This document shows positions 54,937-63,262 of a stretch of DNA of 64,000 nucleotides, piece by piece. Numbering within the stretch: position 1 is the stretch's first letter; each line of letters begins with the position of its first letter. The stretch lies in the NCBI GenBank assembly GCA_904830895.1, contig LR882958.1, forward strand, positions 1,544,001 to 1,608,000, given 5' to 3'. Below the pieces are notes generated by a model. That model searched no databases, was not told the origin of the DNA, and worked only from the letters and a program-made list of their open reading frames with translations. A program made the translations under genes and the position numbers. Source of the stretch: Planktothrix rubescens CCAP 1459/22. Its GTDB lineage: Bacteria > Cyanobacteriota > Cyanobacteriia > Cyanobacteriales > Microcoleaceae.

Positions 54937-55225
54937 TTAGCGGTTTGGCGCAAACAAGGGTAATTCTAAGATCATATTTTAAGCCTTTGAGTAGATTTAA
55001 GTAGGTTTAGTTGAGCGGTAATTACCCATTCTCCCCCAAGAACCGTTAAAATCAGAAGTTGAGTTGCGACCGAAGGTCGGGAATTAACCCTAGTTTCCTT
55101 TTGTTGAAGTGTTGATTAGATTCAAAATTGAAGCGGTAGACCCGCCCCGCTTCCCCTTGAAGATGCCACCAGAGCCTCTCAATTGATTAAACTTTAGGTG
55201 GGATATCTATAGAACCTGATTATTA
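54937..55225. other. Spacer between the omega-RNA region and the HhoA-like gene
   Basis: No gene is seen. On the minus strand the first 16-24 bases next to the scaffold are the candidate guide. A GCGACCGAAGGTCG hairpin lies at about 55066-55079. The rest is the upstream region of the protease gene, with an AT-rich stretch and GGTGGG before its leader. Confidence 0.4.
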
Positions 55226-56713
55226 ATGAATTTTTTATCTTTGCGATTAACAACATTGGGACTGTTGACCATTGGAGCCTTAATTCATGTTCCGGTTGCC
55301 AATGCAAACCTATCAAAAACCATTTATCCTGCCCCCCCATCCTCCCTTCCTGCTAAGGATTTAATCTCTAATTACGGTTTTGATTCTCCTCTGATTTTGG
55401 CGGCTGATAAAGAAGAAGAAATCAATATTAAAGTCTATGAAAATGCCAGTCCCGCCGTGGTTTCCATTGATACAAAAAAAACTAATGGCAGTGGAACCAT
55501 TATTAGTCCCGACGGTTTAGTATTAACCAACGCCCATGTAGTATCCGGCGGAGGCACCGTCACCGTCACCCTAGCCGATGGCCGCAAGTTAGAAGCAGAG
55601 GTCATCGCCTTTGGAGAACCTGGACTCGATTTAGCCGTGCTGAAAATTCGCAATATTCAAAACTTACCCACTATTCCCATCGCTAGTCCCAATTCGGTGA
55701 AAGTGGGGCAACGGGCCTTTGCCATTGGCAACCCCTTTGGCCAATTCCAAAATACCTTAACCGTAGGAATTGTTAGTCGTTTAGACCAAAACCGTAATTT
55801 AATTCAAACCGATGCAGCGATTAATCCAGGGAACTCTGGGGGCCCCCTGCTGAACAGTGATGGGGAATTAATTGGGGTGAATACGGCGATTTTTACCAGA
55901 GGTCAGGGCGGGGGAAATATTGGTATTGGTTTTGCCATTTCCGTTGACCGGGTTCCCCCATTTTTACAAGCGGTGAAAGAGGGACGGGCATCTCGCACCC
56001 CGACGGCGGAAACCCCGGCTTTTGAAAAGGAAAATGCCAAACAAATTCAATTAAATGACCCGGAAGTGACGGATACTTTGAAACAGGGAGATGAAGTTTT
56101 ACCCGTTGATAATAGTTTTTATCATGTTTATGCTTTTGAGGGGAAAGCGGGTCAACAGGTAACGATTGAAATGAATAGTAATGAGATAGATTCCTATTTA
56201 ATTTTGTTAACAGAAGATGGAGAGGAGTTGGCTCAAGATGATGATGGGGGAGGAGAGAAAAATGCCAAAATTACTACCACTTTACCAAAGGATGGAACTT
56301 ATCTTTTATTAGTTAATTCCTATGAGGCAGGAGAGGCGGGAGTCTATCGTTTACGCTTGAAAGCAACGGAATCTTCCTCCAATTCGGAAACAGGTCAACT
56401 GATTTTAAATGAAAAAGGAGTATTAGAAGATCAGGATTCTGTTTTGTCATCCGATGGTAGTTTATATGATGAATATACCTTTGAAGGAAAACAGGGACAG
56501 TCTATTTTAATTCGCTCAGAAAGTCAAGATTTTGATTCCTATTTGGCATTATTTGATCCCAAGGGAAAATTAATAGCTGAAAATGATGATGCCAGTCAGT
56601 CTGATAAAAACGCAGAAATTCGGGTGACTTTACCCGTCACAGGTCGGTATCGAGTGGTAGTCAATGCTTATGATAAAACAGGTCGAGGTCAGTATCTATT
56701 AACTGTCCGTTAG
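55226..56713 (+). CDS. HhoA/DegP-like serine protease with two C-terminal PPC domains
   Basis: A 495-residue exported protein (signal segment about residues 7-27). A trypsin-like S1C domain covers about 65-255: His in 'LTNAHVVSGG', Asp in 'GLDLAVLKI', Ser in 'NPGNSGGPLL'. Instead of the PDZ domain of HhoA/HtrA, two PPC (bacterial pre-peptidase C-terminal) domains follow (about 285-385 and 400-495, each with 'DSYLxLx' and 'GTYLLLVNSY/GRYRVVVNAY'). Protein quality control in periplasm or lumen is the expected role. The PPC-for-PDZ replacement is uncommon. Confidence 0.88.
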   Translation: MNFLSLRLTTLGLLTIGALIHVPVANANLSKTIYPAPPSSLPAKDLISNYGFDSPLILAADKEEEINIKVYENASPAVVSIDTKKTNGSGTIISPDGLVLTNAHVVSGGGTVTVTLADGRKLEAEVIAFGEPGLDLAVLKIRNIQNLPTIPIASPNSVKVGQRAFAIGNPFGQFQNTLTVGIVSRLDQNRNLIQTDAAINPGNSGGPLLNSDGELIGVNTAIFTRGQGGGNIGIGFAISVDRVPPFLQAVKEGRASRTPTAETPAFEKENAKQIQLNDPEVTDTLKQGDEVLPVDNSFYHVYAFEGKAGQQVTIEMNSNEIDSYLILLTEDGEELAQDDDGGGEKNAKITTTLPKDGTYLLLVNSYEAGEAGVYRLRLKATESSSNSETGQLILNEKGVLEDQDSVLSSDGSLYDEYTFEGKQGQSILIRSESQDFDSYLALFDPKGKLIAENDDASQSDKNAEIRVTLPVTGRYRVVVNAYDKTGRGQYLLTVR

Positions 56714-56748
56714 CGACTGAATCATCCCACACACATATTGAGGTTTTT

Positions 56749-57327
56749 ATGCGATCAATGTTAATCTGGACAACAACAATGGGTGTATTCGCGGTGCTTC
56801 AGACCCCATTATTGGACGTTATCAAAGTCTCTAATTCCTATCCCTTAAGGGGTTTAGTCCTTGAAAAAGTCCTAGCCCAAGAAACCCCTAATCCTGAACC
56901 TTCCGCTAGTCCTGAACCTCCGGTGGAGGAAACACCCTCACCTAGTCCAGAACCCTCTCCAGAACCCTCTCCAGAACCCTCTCCGGTACTCACCCCTCCG
57001 GCATCTGCTCCCCTATTATTAGATAAGCAAGGTGAACTCAAAGAAGGAGATCAAGTTTTAGCGTCGGATAAGAGTTTGTATGATGAATACACTTTTGAAG
57101 GAAAAGAAGGTCAACAAATCACTATTTCATTAGAAAGTTCTGAATTTGATCCCTATCTTGCCCTGTTTAATTCTGAGAATGAATTACTGCAAGAACACGA
57201 TGATATCAGTCAAACCAATGCCAATGCTGAAATTACGATCACTTTACCCAAAACCGGAACCTATCGAGTGATTGTTAATGCTTATGATAGTAAAGGTAAA
57301 GGAAAATATTTACTCAAAATCAAGTAA
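56749..57327 (+). CDS. Exported PPC-domain protein with Pro-rich linker
   Basis: A 192-residue protein. An N-terminal hydrophobic segment (about 3-22) is followed by a linker with repeated P-S-P-E-P (encoded by near-identical CCAGAACCCTCT-type units at 56947-56985) and one PPC domain (about 90-192). That domain is nearly the same as the last PPC domain of the protease 36 bp upstream ('YDEYTFEGKEGQQI', 'TYRVIVNAYDSKGKGKYLL'). Recent duplication of that domain and co-transcription are inferred. It has no catalytic domain. Confidence 0.82.
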   Translation: MRSMLIWTTTMGVFAVLQTPLLDVIKVSNSYPLRGLVLEKVLAQETPNPEPSASPEPPVEETPSPSPEPSPEPSPEPSPVLTPPASAPLLLDKQGELKEGDQVLASDKSLYDEYTFEGKEGQQITISLESSEFDPYLALFNSENELLQEHDDISQTNANAEITITLPKTGTYRVIVNAYDSKGKGKYLLKIK

Positions 57328-57333
57328 ATAAGG

Positions 57334-57356
57334 GAGACGTGCCCAGGGTGCGTCTC
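57334..57356. terminator. GAGACG palindrome between convergent genes
   Basis: GAGACG (57334-57339) and CGTCTC (57351-57356), with TGCCC/GGGTG inside. It belongs to the GTAGAGACG family also seen at 30006 and 44021. It lies exactly between the PPC gene and a convergent gene, so it may serve as a two-way terminator. Confidence 0.5.
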
Positions 57357-57358
57357 TG

Positions 57359-57706
57359 CTACAAAGCAATACTTTCTAATAGTACCCAATAGCGATTATC
57401 AATAATTAATTGACTGATTTGTTCAAAAATGTCTCGACAGTGATTCTGGCTTTGTAAAGGTAGGGATTCATTTTTAATAAAAACAGTCATTTTAGTTTCG
57501 TCTATCATCGCAGTGGCGGTATCAAAAACTATTTCAGCAATCACTAATTGATTCACACTCACTTGACCAATATTTTCCCTGGCAATAATAGAACTCGGTG
57601 TTTGATAGGTGATTTCTAGGTTACAGGATTTCAAAATATCAATCATCATCGGTCGGATATCTTCGAGACCGACATTAACAACAAAAAATCCGGTGTAGCG
57701 GGCCAT
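57359..57706 (-). CDS. Conserved small protein, unknown function
   Basis: A 115-residue soluble protein with an alternating beta/alpha pattern ('RYTGFFVVNVGLEDIRPMMI', 'QLVIAEIVFDTATAMIDETKMTVFIKN'). No Cys-rich site, membrane helix or known motif is seen. It begins MARYTGFF. Its start lies 46 bp from the guide-side end of the TnpB element. Confidence 0.6.
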   Translation of the reverse strand: MARYTGFFVVNVGLEDIRPMMIDILKSCNLEITYQTPSSIIARENIGQVSVNQLVIAEIVFDTATAMIDETKMTVFIKNESLPLQSQNHCRDIFEQISQLIIDNRYWVLLESIAL

Positions 57707-57752
57707 AGGGAACTCCAGATGTGCAATAAATTAATTAGAACTTCAAAGGGAT

Positions 57753-59195
57753 TGACACTCTCAGGTCTGAAGACGCTGAGATTCTGCAGACAGAATTAGT
57801 TTAATCTAATTCTCGTTACGACTGCCGCATATCGTCTACTGAGTTGATTAAGCGACAAACCTAATCTTCCCGATACTTTTTTTAAAATATTAGCTGCACC
57901 ATTTAAGTCAGCATTAACAACAAAACCATCAGATGTCCGATAAAGACCACGCTTAATTCTGTTTCCAGATGCTTTCCACCCCATCGGTTTCTCACCGTAT
58001 TTAGGTAGGGAGTCCCCATCTAAGAAACTAGCTTTTGAAGTATAGGCTTCCTCGGTTTCAATAAACCTAATCCCGTGTACATCACAAAGTTGTTTTACAC
58101 GGGATTTTAGTGTACTCAAAGGCATTTGGACAAACTTTTGATTGTTCAAATTACCCAGATTAGCATTAGTTTTGAAACCTTCATTCCAACCAATTACCAG
58201 TGTTCCAATACCATATTTAAGACAGTGGTTAATAATTAGTTTTGCTGCTTTATTAATCCCGTCACGCATTTGGTGATTGCGCTTACGAGTTACACAGTCT
58301 AACCAATTATCCCAATAATCTTGGGATTTACCTTCTTTACGAGTTGATACTTTTTTGTTCCAAAGTTGATTTTTAGCTTTTAAATCTCTGGCATCAATCA
58401 AAAAGGAATTTCCCAAGGTATCAACACAAGCTGCTAAATTGTCGGCAGTACCTAAATCAATAGACAAGGCTTTATTAATATCTAATTCATGGTTTTGTTT
58501 CTCTACTTCATAAGACATTTCTAAATAAAAAGCACCATTCTTAGGAAGAATCGTAAACTCTTTAACAGTAGAATAATCAAGATTTGATGGCATGGACAAG
58601 AAAAATTCAGATACCCCAAACCATCTTTTAACTGTTAGTCCCAGGGAAAACCTAAGTTGACCATCAATCAATGTTGGTCTTTGTCCTCCAGAATTGGGAT
58701 AGGCAACTTTGAACAACTTTGAACCTTTTAAATAACCAGGAGGTTTAGGTCGAAAATGTAATTGACCTTTTTTATGTAAATCTCTCAAATTCTTAAAAGA
58801 TTTAAAGGATTCTGTTACCGACATTAGGGTCTGCTGCATCGGTGTTGATGGCATTGATTGTGCCAATAAAGATTTTGATACCGATGGTTCAAATGCTAAA
58901 TCAAATTTTCCCGTTAATAATTTACCTGTCTTAAAAAACGTTTGACGGGCAAAATAAATCCCTGTATTGTACAATTTACCCGATTGTTGACAAAGATATT
59001 CTATCAACGCACGGGTTTCTGGATCTGGAGACAACAAGATTTGCTGCACTCCCATTGTTTTACTTGCTTTAGTCATTGACTCGACTATCACGACCATGTT
59101 GGTTTCTTTATGATAGCATTACTAAATATTTCTAGGGGAATAAATTCCCCTGGGTCGTGTTTCCTCTGGTGGTCTCAAGACACTGAGTTTCCACA
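57753..59195 (-). mobile_element. IS200/IS605-group element carrying only tnpB
   Basis: Left end (59174-59187): CTCAAGACACTGAG hairpin, then a GGGGAAT/ATTCCCC palindrome (59134-59151) before tnpB. Right end: hairpin CTCAG...CTGAG (57761-57781) followed on the minus strand by GAGTGTCAA (57753-57761), the same motif as in the element at 28482-29010. No TnpA is present, so it would move only with help. The exact left border is uncertain by about 20 bp. Confidence 0.75.
57796..59097 (-). CDS. tnpB: TnpB RNA-guided nuclease (IS200/IS605 group), without a Cys zinc finger
   Basis: A 433-residue TnpB. An N-terminal WED/REC-like part precedes the split RuvC domain: D214 in 'ALSIDLGTADNLAACV', E306 in 'TLVIGWNEGFK', D397 in 'GFVVNADLNGAANI'. 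All three catalytic acids are present. Between E306 and D397, where most TnpB proteins have CxxC...CxxC, there is 'YTSKASFLDGDSL' and 'RIKRGLYR' with no Cys pairs. TnpB cuts DNA guided by an RNA made from the element's 3' end. Here the RNA scaffold would be the 3' end of the gene through 57753, and the guide the next bases (57733-57752). Confidence 0.88.
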   Translation of the reverse strand: MVVIVESMTKASKTMGVQQILLSPDPETRALIEYLCQQSGKLYNTGIYFARQTFFKTGKLLTGKFDLAFEPSVSKSLLAQSMPSTPMQQTLMSVTESFKSFKNLRDLHKKGQLHFRPKPPGYLKGSKLFKVAYPNSGGQRPTLIDGQLRFSLGLTVKRWFGVSEFFLSMPSNLDYSTVKEFTILPKNGAFYLEMSYEVEKQNHELDINKALSIDLGTADNLAACVDTLGNSFLIDARDLKAKNQLWNKKVSTRKEGKSQDYWDNWLDCVTRKRNHQMRDGINKAAKLIINHCLKYGIGTLVIGWNEGFKTNANLGNLNNQKFVQMPLSTLKSRVKQLCDVHGIRFIETEEAYTSKASFLDGDSLPKYGEKPMGWKASGNRIKRGLYRTSDGFVVNADLNGAANILKKVSGRLGLSLNQLSRRYAAVVTRIRLN

Positions 59196-59274
59196 CTCCC
59201 ATCCTTTTTTTATGATCCATTCCAGACCTTATCATATTTATACAACGTTTTGAATGCCAAGAGATAATTAACAG

Positions 59275-59919
59275 ATGCAGGGAAAATTAATTGTTTTTGA
59301 AGGAGTGGAAGGAGGGGGGAAAACCACTCAAATGCAACGTATCCAATGCTGGTTACAAGGTCTGATAGATACCCCGGTGATCATCACACGGGAACCTGGT
59401 GGCACGCTATTAGGCCAGGAGTTAAGACGGTTATTATTAGAATATCAGGGGGATGAACCCATCGAAAATCGGGCAGAGTTATTAATGTATGCCGCCGACC
59501 GCGCCCAACATATTGAGGGATTTATCAAGCCTTTATTATATCAGGGAAATATTATTTTGTGCGATCGCTACACCGATTCAACGATCGCCTATCAAGGCTA
59601 TGGTCGAGGTTTAGATCTCAATTTAATTCATCAGTTAAATCAAATTGCCACTCAGGGGTTAGAAAGTGATTTAACCATCTGGTTAGAAATTGATGTGGAA
59701 ATCGGACTCGCCAGAACTCGAAATCGAGGTAAAATGGATCGGATGGAACAAGCTAATTTGGAATTTCATCAGCGTGTACAACAGGGATTTCAACAATTAG
59801 CTCAAGAGCACCCAGAGCGAATTATACCGATTAATGGGATGTTAAATCTTGATCAAGTCACAGAAACAATTCAATTAATTTTAACTCAAAAATTAACAGC
59901 CTGGGGATTCGCAATTTAG
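59275..59919 (+). CDS. tmk: Thymidylate kinase
   Basis: A 214-residue dTMP kinase. P-loop 'EGVEGGGKTTQM' (residues about 9-20), 'ITREPGGT' (dTMP-binding DR/EP motif), 'CDRYTDSTIAYQGYGRGL' (DRY) and a lid 'ARTRNRGKMDRME' are intact. It makes dTDP from dTMP. The next gene, holB, starts 15 bp downstream, the common cyanobacterial and enterobacterial order. Confidence 0.95.
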   Translation: MQGKLIVFEGVEGGGKTTQMQRIQCWLQGLIDTPVIITREPGGTLLGQELRRLLLEYQGDEPIENRAELLMYAADRAQHIEGFIKPLLYQGNIILCDRYTDSTIAYQGYGRGLDLNLIHQLNQIATQGLESDLTIWLEIDVEIGLARTRNRGKMDRMEQANLEFHQRVQQGFQQLAQEHPERIIPINGMLNLDQVTETIQLILTQKLTAWGFAI

Positions 59920-59934
59920 GGTGATCAAAATAAC

Positions 59935-60897
59935 ATGAATACCTTTTTTGACCAATTAATTGAACAACAAGCCGCCATTGAGTTATTAACCCAAGTTGTA
60001 GCCCAAAATCGCATTGCTCCAGCCTATTTATTTGCCGGGGTTGATGGTATTGGTCGGACATTAACTGTTAACTGTTTTATTGAATTTCTATTTTGCCAAA
60101 ATCCCGATAAACCTGTCAATCAAAAACAGATTCATTCTCGTATTCAGCAGAAAAATCACCCGGATATTTTATGGGTAGAACCCACCTATTTACATCAGGG
60201 AAAACGACTTTCTCCCAAAGAAGCGACAGAAGCTGGAGTCAAACGGAAAGCCCCCCCTCAAATTCGGATTGAACAAATTCGAGAAATTAGTCAATTTTTG
60301 AGTCGTCCTCCCCTAGAAGCATCTCGGTTAATGGTAGTAGTTGAACACGCGGAATCCATGCCGGAATCCGCCGCCAATGGACTTTTAAAAACCTTAGAAG
60401 AACCAGGAAAAGCTACAATTATTTTAATAGCACCCGGCATTGATTCTTTATTGCCAACTTTAGTTTCTCGCTGTGCTAAAATCCCCTTTTACCGTTTAAC
60501 AGATGCAGGCATGATTCAAGTCCTAAAACGCCATAATTTTGATGATATTATATCCCATGCTGAAATTTTAGCTATGGCACAAGGAAGCCCCGGACAAGCC
60601 ATTTACCACTGGCAACAATTACAAACTATTCCTGTAGAATTTTTAAATAAAGTCAAAAAGCCTCCCTCTAATTTAAGATTGGCTTTAGAGTTAGCAAAGG
60701 AAATTAGTCAAACTTTGGACAGTGAAGCGCAACTCTGGTTAGTTGATTATTTACAACATTGTGATTGGCAAGATCAACAAAAAACCGGAATTATTGATCA
60801 AACCTTCTTAAAACAGTTAGAAAAAACTCGACAATATTTATTAAGTTATGTGCAACCTCGATTAGTTTGGGAATGTACATTAATGAGTCGATTTTGA
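59935..60897 (+). CDS. holB: DNA polymerase III subunit delta'
   Basis: A 320-residue clamp-loader delta' subunit. 'APAYLFAGVDGIGRTLT' replaces the P-loop in degenerate form, as in delta'. 'PPQIRIEQIREISQFLSRPP' and the SRC motif 'LPTLVSRCAKIPFYRL' with 'NGLLKTLEEP' are the diagnostic parts. The Zn-binding Cys cluster of gamma is not present. It is co-directional with tmk (15-bp gap). Confidence 0.9.
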   Translation: MNTFFDQLIEQQAAIELLTQVVAQNRIAPAYLFAGVDGIGRTLTVNCFIEFLFCQNPDKPVNQKQIHSRIQQKNHPDILWVEPTYLHQGKRLSPKEATEAGVKRKAPPQIRIEQIREISQFLSRPPLEASRLMVVVEHAESMPESAANGLLKTLEEPGKATIILIAPGIDSLLPTLVSRCAKIPFYRLTDAGMIQVLKRHNFDDIISHAEILAMAQGSPGQAIYHWQQLQTIPVEFLNKVKKPPSNLRLALELAKEISQTLDSEAQLWLVDYLQHCDWQDQQKTGIIDQTFLKQLEKTRQYLLSYVQPRLVWECTLMSRF

Positions 60898-60933
60898 AAA
60901 GATGATAATAGGCAATAGACAATATAATTCTTT

Positions 60934-63174
60934 ATGAACAAAAAATTTTTAAATCAACAATTTGGTTTTCTATTCAAACCCAGTGGAAATCTCAAATTAG
61001 CCCGGGCTTTGAGATTAACTATTGCCCTATCTGTTGCCTTGGCCGTTGGAAAATTAACGGGTCATTCTGATATGGGTTTTTATGTGGGTCTGGATAGCTT
61101 ATTTTTTCTGTTGAGTGATACTGGGGGATTTTATTCGGCTAGGGCTATTTCTCTATTATTTACAGTTTTGGTTTCCACTTTATTCGTTGCTTTGGCTACC
61201 TTGCTTTCACATATTCTATTACTTAAACTCATATTTTCATTTTGTAGTTTATTTTTAGTCGGCTATATGAGTTTATATGGACACCCAGGAGTTTTGTCTG
61301 GAATAGTAATTGGTTTGTTTACTTTATTTACCCTAAATTTACCCTCTGGAGGTTGGGAAATTGTCAGTGAAAGAGTGATTATTTGTCTAATAGCTGGAAC
61401 TTGGACAATAGTATTGTGTTTGGGTATTTGGCCATTAAATCCCTATCTTCCTTTAAAAGAATCAATTAGTCAGTGTTATCAAGCTATTGCAAAATATATT
61501 AATCAAGCTAAAAATATATCTGAATCTCAAGAATTAAAACACGTTATTCAACTCAGAGAAACCCTACAGAATGCCCGTAAAGCCTGGACATTAGACCGAA
61601 AATTAAGATTAGGAAATACTAGGTTAGGGGAGTCAGCTATTATTTTAATTCAGGATGCGGATAATTTAATTACATCCATTGTTACGGTGACAGAATTAGT
61701 CCAACTTCATCAAGATGACCCTCAATTTGTGACTGTCCGTATTTTAGTCAATGATGCTTTAGAAAAAATTGCTTCATTTTGTCTAAATTTAGTTAAACTA
61801 TTATGGAATAAATCGGTTTCCGTTGATACAGGTTACTTACAATCTATTGTAACTGCGATCGCCCAACAAAAACAACTCCAACAAAAAACCATAGCCGATC
61901 ATGCTGAAGATTATCCGGCTTTAGTTGTTATAGAACAGATTATTTCTACCTTAGAAACCATTATTATTCAATTAGATTCTACCGCATCCACCGTCATTCA
62001 AATCAAAAATAATCAATCAATTAATCGTATCCCCAAAGACAAAATTTTATCCGCAGAATCAGAATTATTATCAGGAAGTAAAACCCCATCTTGGTTTGAT
62101 TCTTTACGAGATAATTTTACCTTTGACTCCAGCTTTTTTCGTCACGGACTCCGGTTAAGTATCATGACCACAATTGGAGTAGCTATTTATAGTATAGCAG
62201 AACTTCCCCAGGGAAATTGGTTAACTATTACAATTTTAGTGGTATTACAGCCTAGTTTTGGCAATACCTTTCAACGATTTTTTCATCGGATGTTAGGAAC
62301 AATTTTAGGCGCGATAGTTACCCCGATTTTTTGGTTACTAATTCCCAGTCAATTAATTTTACAAACCATTAATTTAAGTTCAATTGTGATCGGATTTGCT
62401 TTAATTCCTTTTCATTATGGTTTAGCTGTATTCTTTATCTCTATATTTGCTATTGGAGCAGAAATGAGTAGACAGGGGGGAGATTGGCAAGTCGCAATGA
62501 TTCGTTTTCTCTGGACTTGTGTGGGGTCAGCCTTAGCTTTTGTCGGGGCATTTTTATTATTTAGACCAAATGAAAAAGAACAGTTATCGGTTAAATTAGT
62601 CAAAGCGATCGCAGCTTCCTTAGATTACTTTAATGCAGTTTTATTGGTTTATTTAGGAACCATCCCTTATGATTTAAACCTAATTATTAAACAACGACAA
62701 AAAACCCGTTTAGCCTATTTTAATGCTCAAGCAGCCTTACAACAGTTAAGCAGTGATCCGAATACCTCGGCCACGGATATTGAACCGAAAATAGCACTAT
62801 TAATTTATTTACATCGATTTAGTCGTTCTGTGAGTGTTTTACTCGCACAACTTGAGCATTTTAGTGGCACTGAACCCCATCCCGAATTAGCGAATTTTGT
62901 TGAACAAGTTAATCAATTTTTTCTACCTCTAATTAGCTCCATTTTAACCGGAACTTTACCGCCTGCCTCACCCACTTTTGAACCTTCAATTCAAACCATA
63001 CAAACCCACTTACAAACCTTACAAGTAACTCGCCTCCAAGAATTTGCTGCCGATCAAGACTATACCCCTACCCGTCAAATTTTAAAAGATTATACCATTC
63101 TAGGAATTGAACTTAATCAAATGCTCAATTCCCTCAACTCTATTGATTCTACCGTTGTCCGTTTAAACCAATAA
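60934..63174 (+). CDS. FUSC-family membrane protein (YccS/aromatic-acid-exporter-like)
   Basis: A 746-residue protein with two membrane domains of about six helices each (residues about 20-170 and 400-545). A soluble helical domain lies between them and another at the C-terminus. The second membrane half has the FUSC signature 'GNWLTITILVVLQPSFGNTFQRFFHRMLGT' (key residues: W-x-x-x-T-x-x-x-x-x-x-P-x-x...R-x-x-x-R-x-x-G-T). Relatives are proposed exporters of aromatic acids or osmolytes. The gene follows holB by 36 bp but is functionally unrelated. Confidence 0.85.
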   Translation: MNKKFLNQQFGFLFKPSGNLKLARALRLTIALSVALAVGKLTGHSDMGFYVGLDSLFFLLSDTGGFYSARAISLLFTVLVSTLFVALATLLSHILLLKLIFSFCSLFLVGYMSLYGHPGVLSGIVIGLFTLFTLNLPSGGWEIVSERVIICLIAGTWTIVLCLGIWPLNPYLPLKESISQCYQAIAKYINQAKNISESQELKHVIQLRETLQNARKAWTLDRKLRLGNTRLGESAIILIQDADNLITSIVTVTELVQLHQDDPQFVTVRILVNDALEKIASFCLNLVKLLWNKSVSVDTGYLQSIVTAIAQQKQLQQKTIADHAEDYPALVVIEQIISTLETIIIQLDSTASTVIQIKNNQSINRIPKDKILSAESELLSGSKTPSWFDSLRDNFTFDSSFFRHGLRLSIMTTIGVAIYSIAELPQGNWLTITILVVLQPSFGNTFQRFFHRMLGTILGAIVTPIFWLLIPSQLILQTINLSSIVIGFALIPFHYGLAVFFISIFAIGAEMSRQGGDWQVAMIRFLWTCVGSALAFVGAFLLFRPNEKEQLSVKLVKAIAASLDYFNAVLLVYLGTIPYDLNLIIKQRQKTRLAYFNAQAALQQLSSDPNTSATDIEPKIALLIYLHRFSRSVSVLLAQLEHFSGTEPHPELANFVEQVNQFFLPLISSILTGTLPPASPTFEPSIQTIQTHLQTLQVTRLQEFAADQDYTPTRQILKDYTILGIELNQMLNSLNSIDSTVVRLNQ

Positions 63175-63178
63175 AAAA

Positions 63179-63200
63179 CCCCTCAAATCAGATCGAGGGG
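63179..63200. terminator. Terminator between FUSC and DUF4912 genes
   Basis: CCCCTC (63179-63184) pairs with GAGGGG (63195-63200). On the minus strand it is followed by TTTTTTATT, so it is a good terminator for the leftward DUF4912 gene; on the plus strand the T tract is poor. Confidence 0.65.
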
Positions 63201-63262
63201 GGATAATTTGGATAACTATATTGTTAACATTGTTAACAGTTTGATCTCAAATTGATTTCAAA

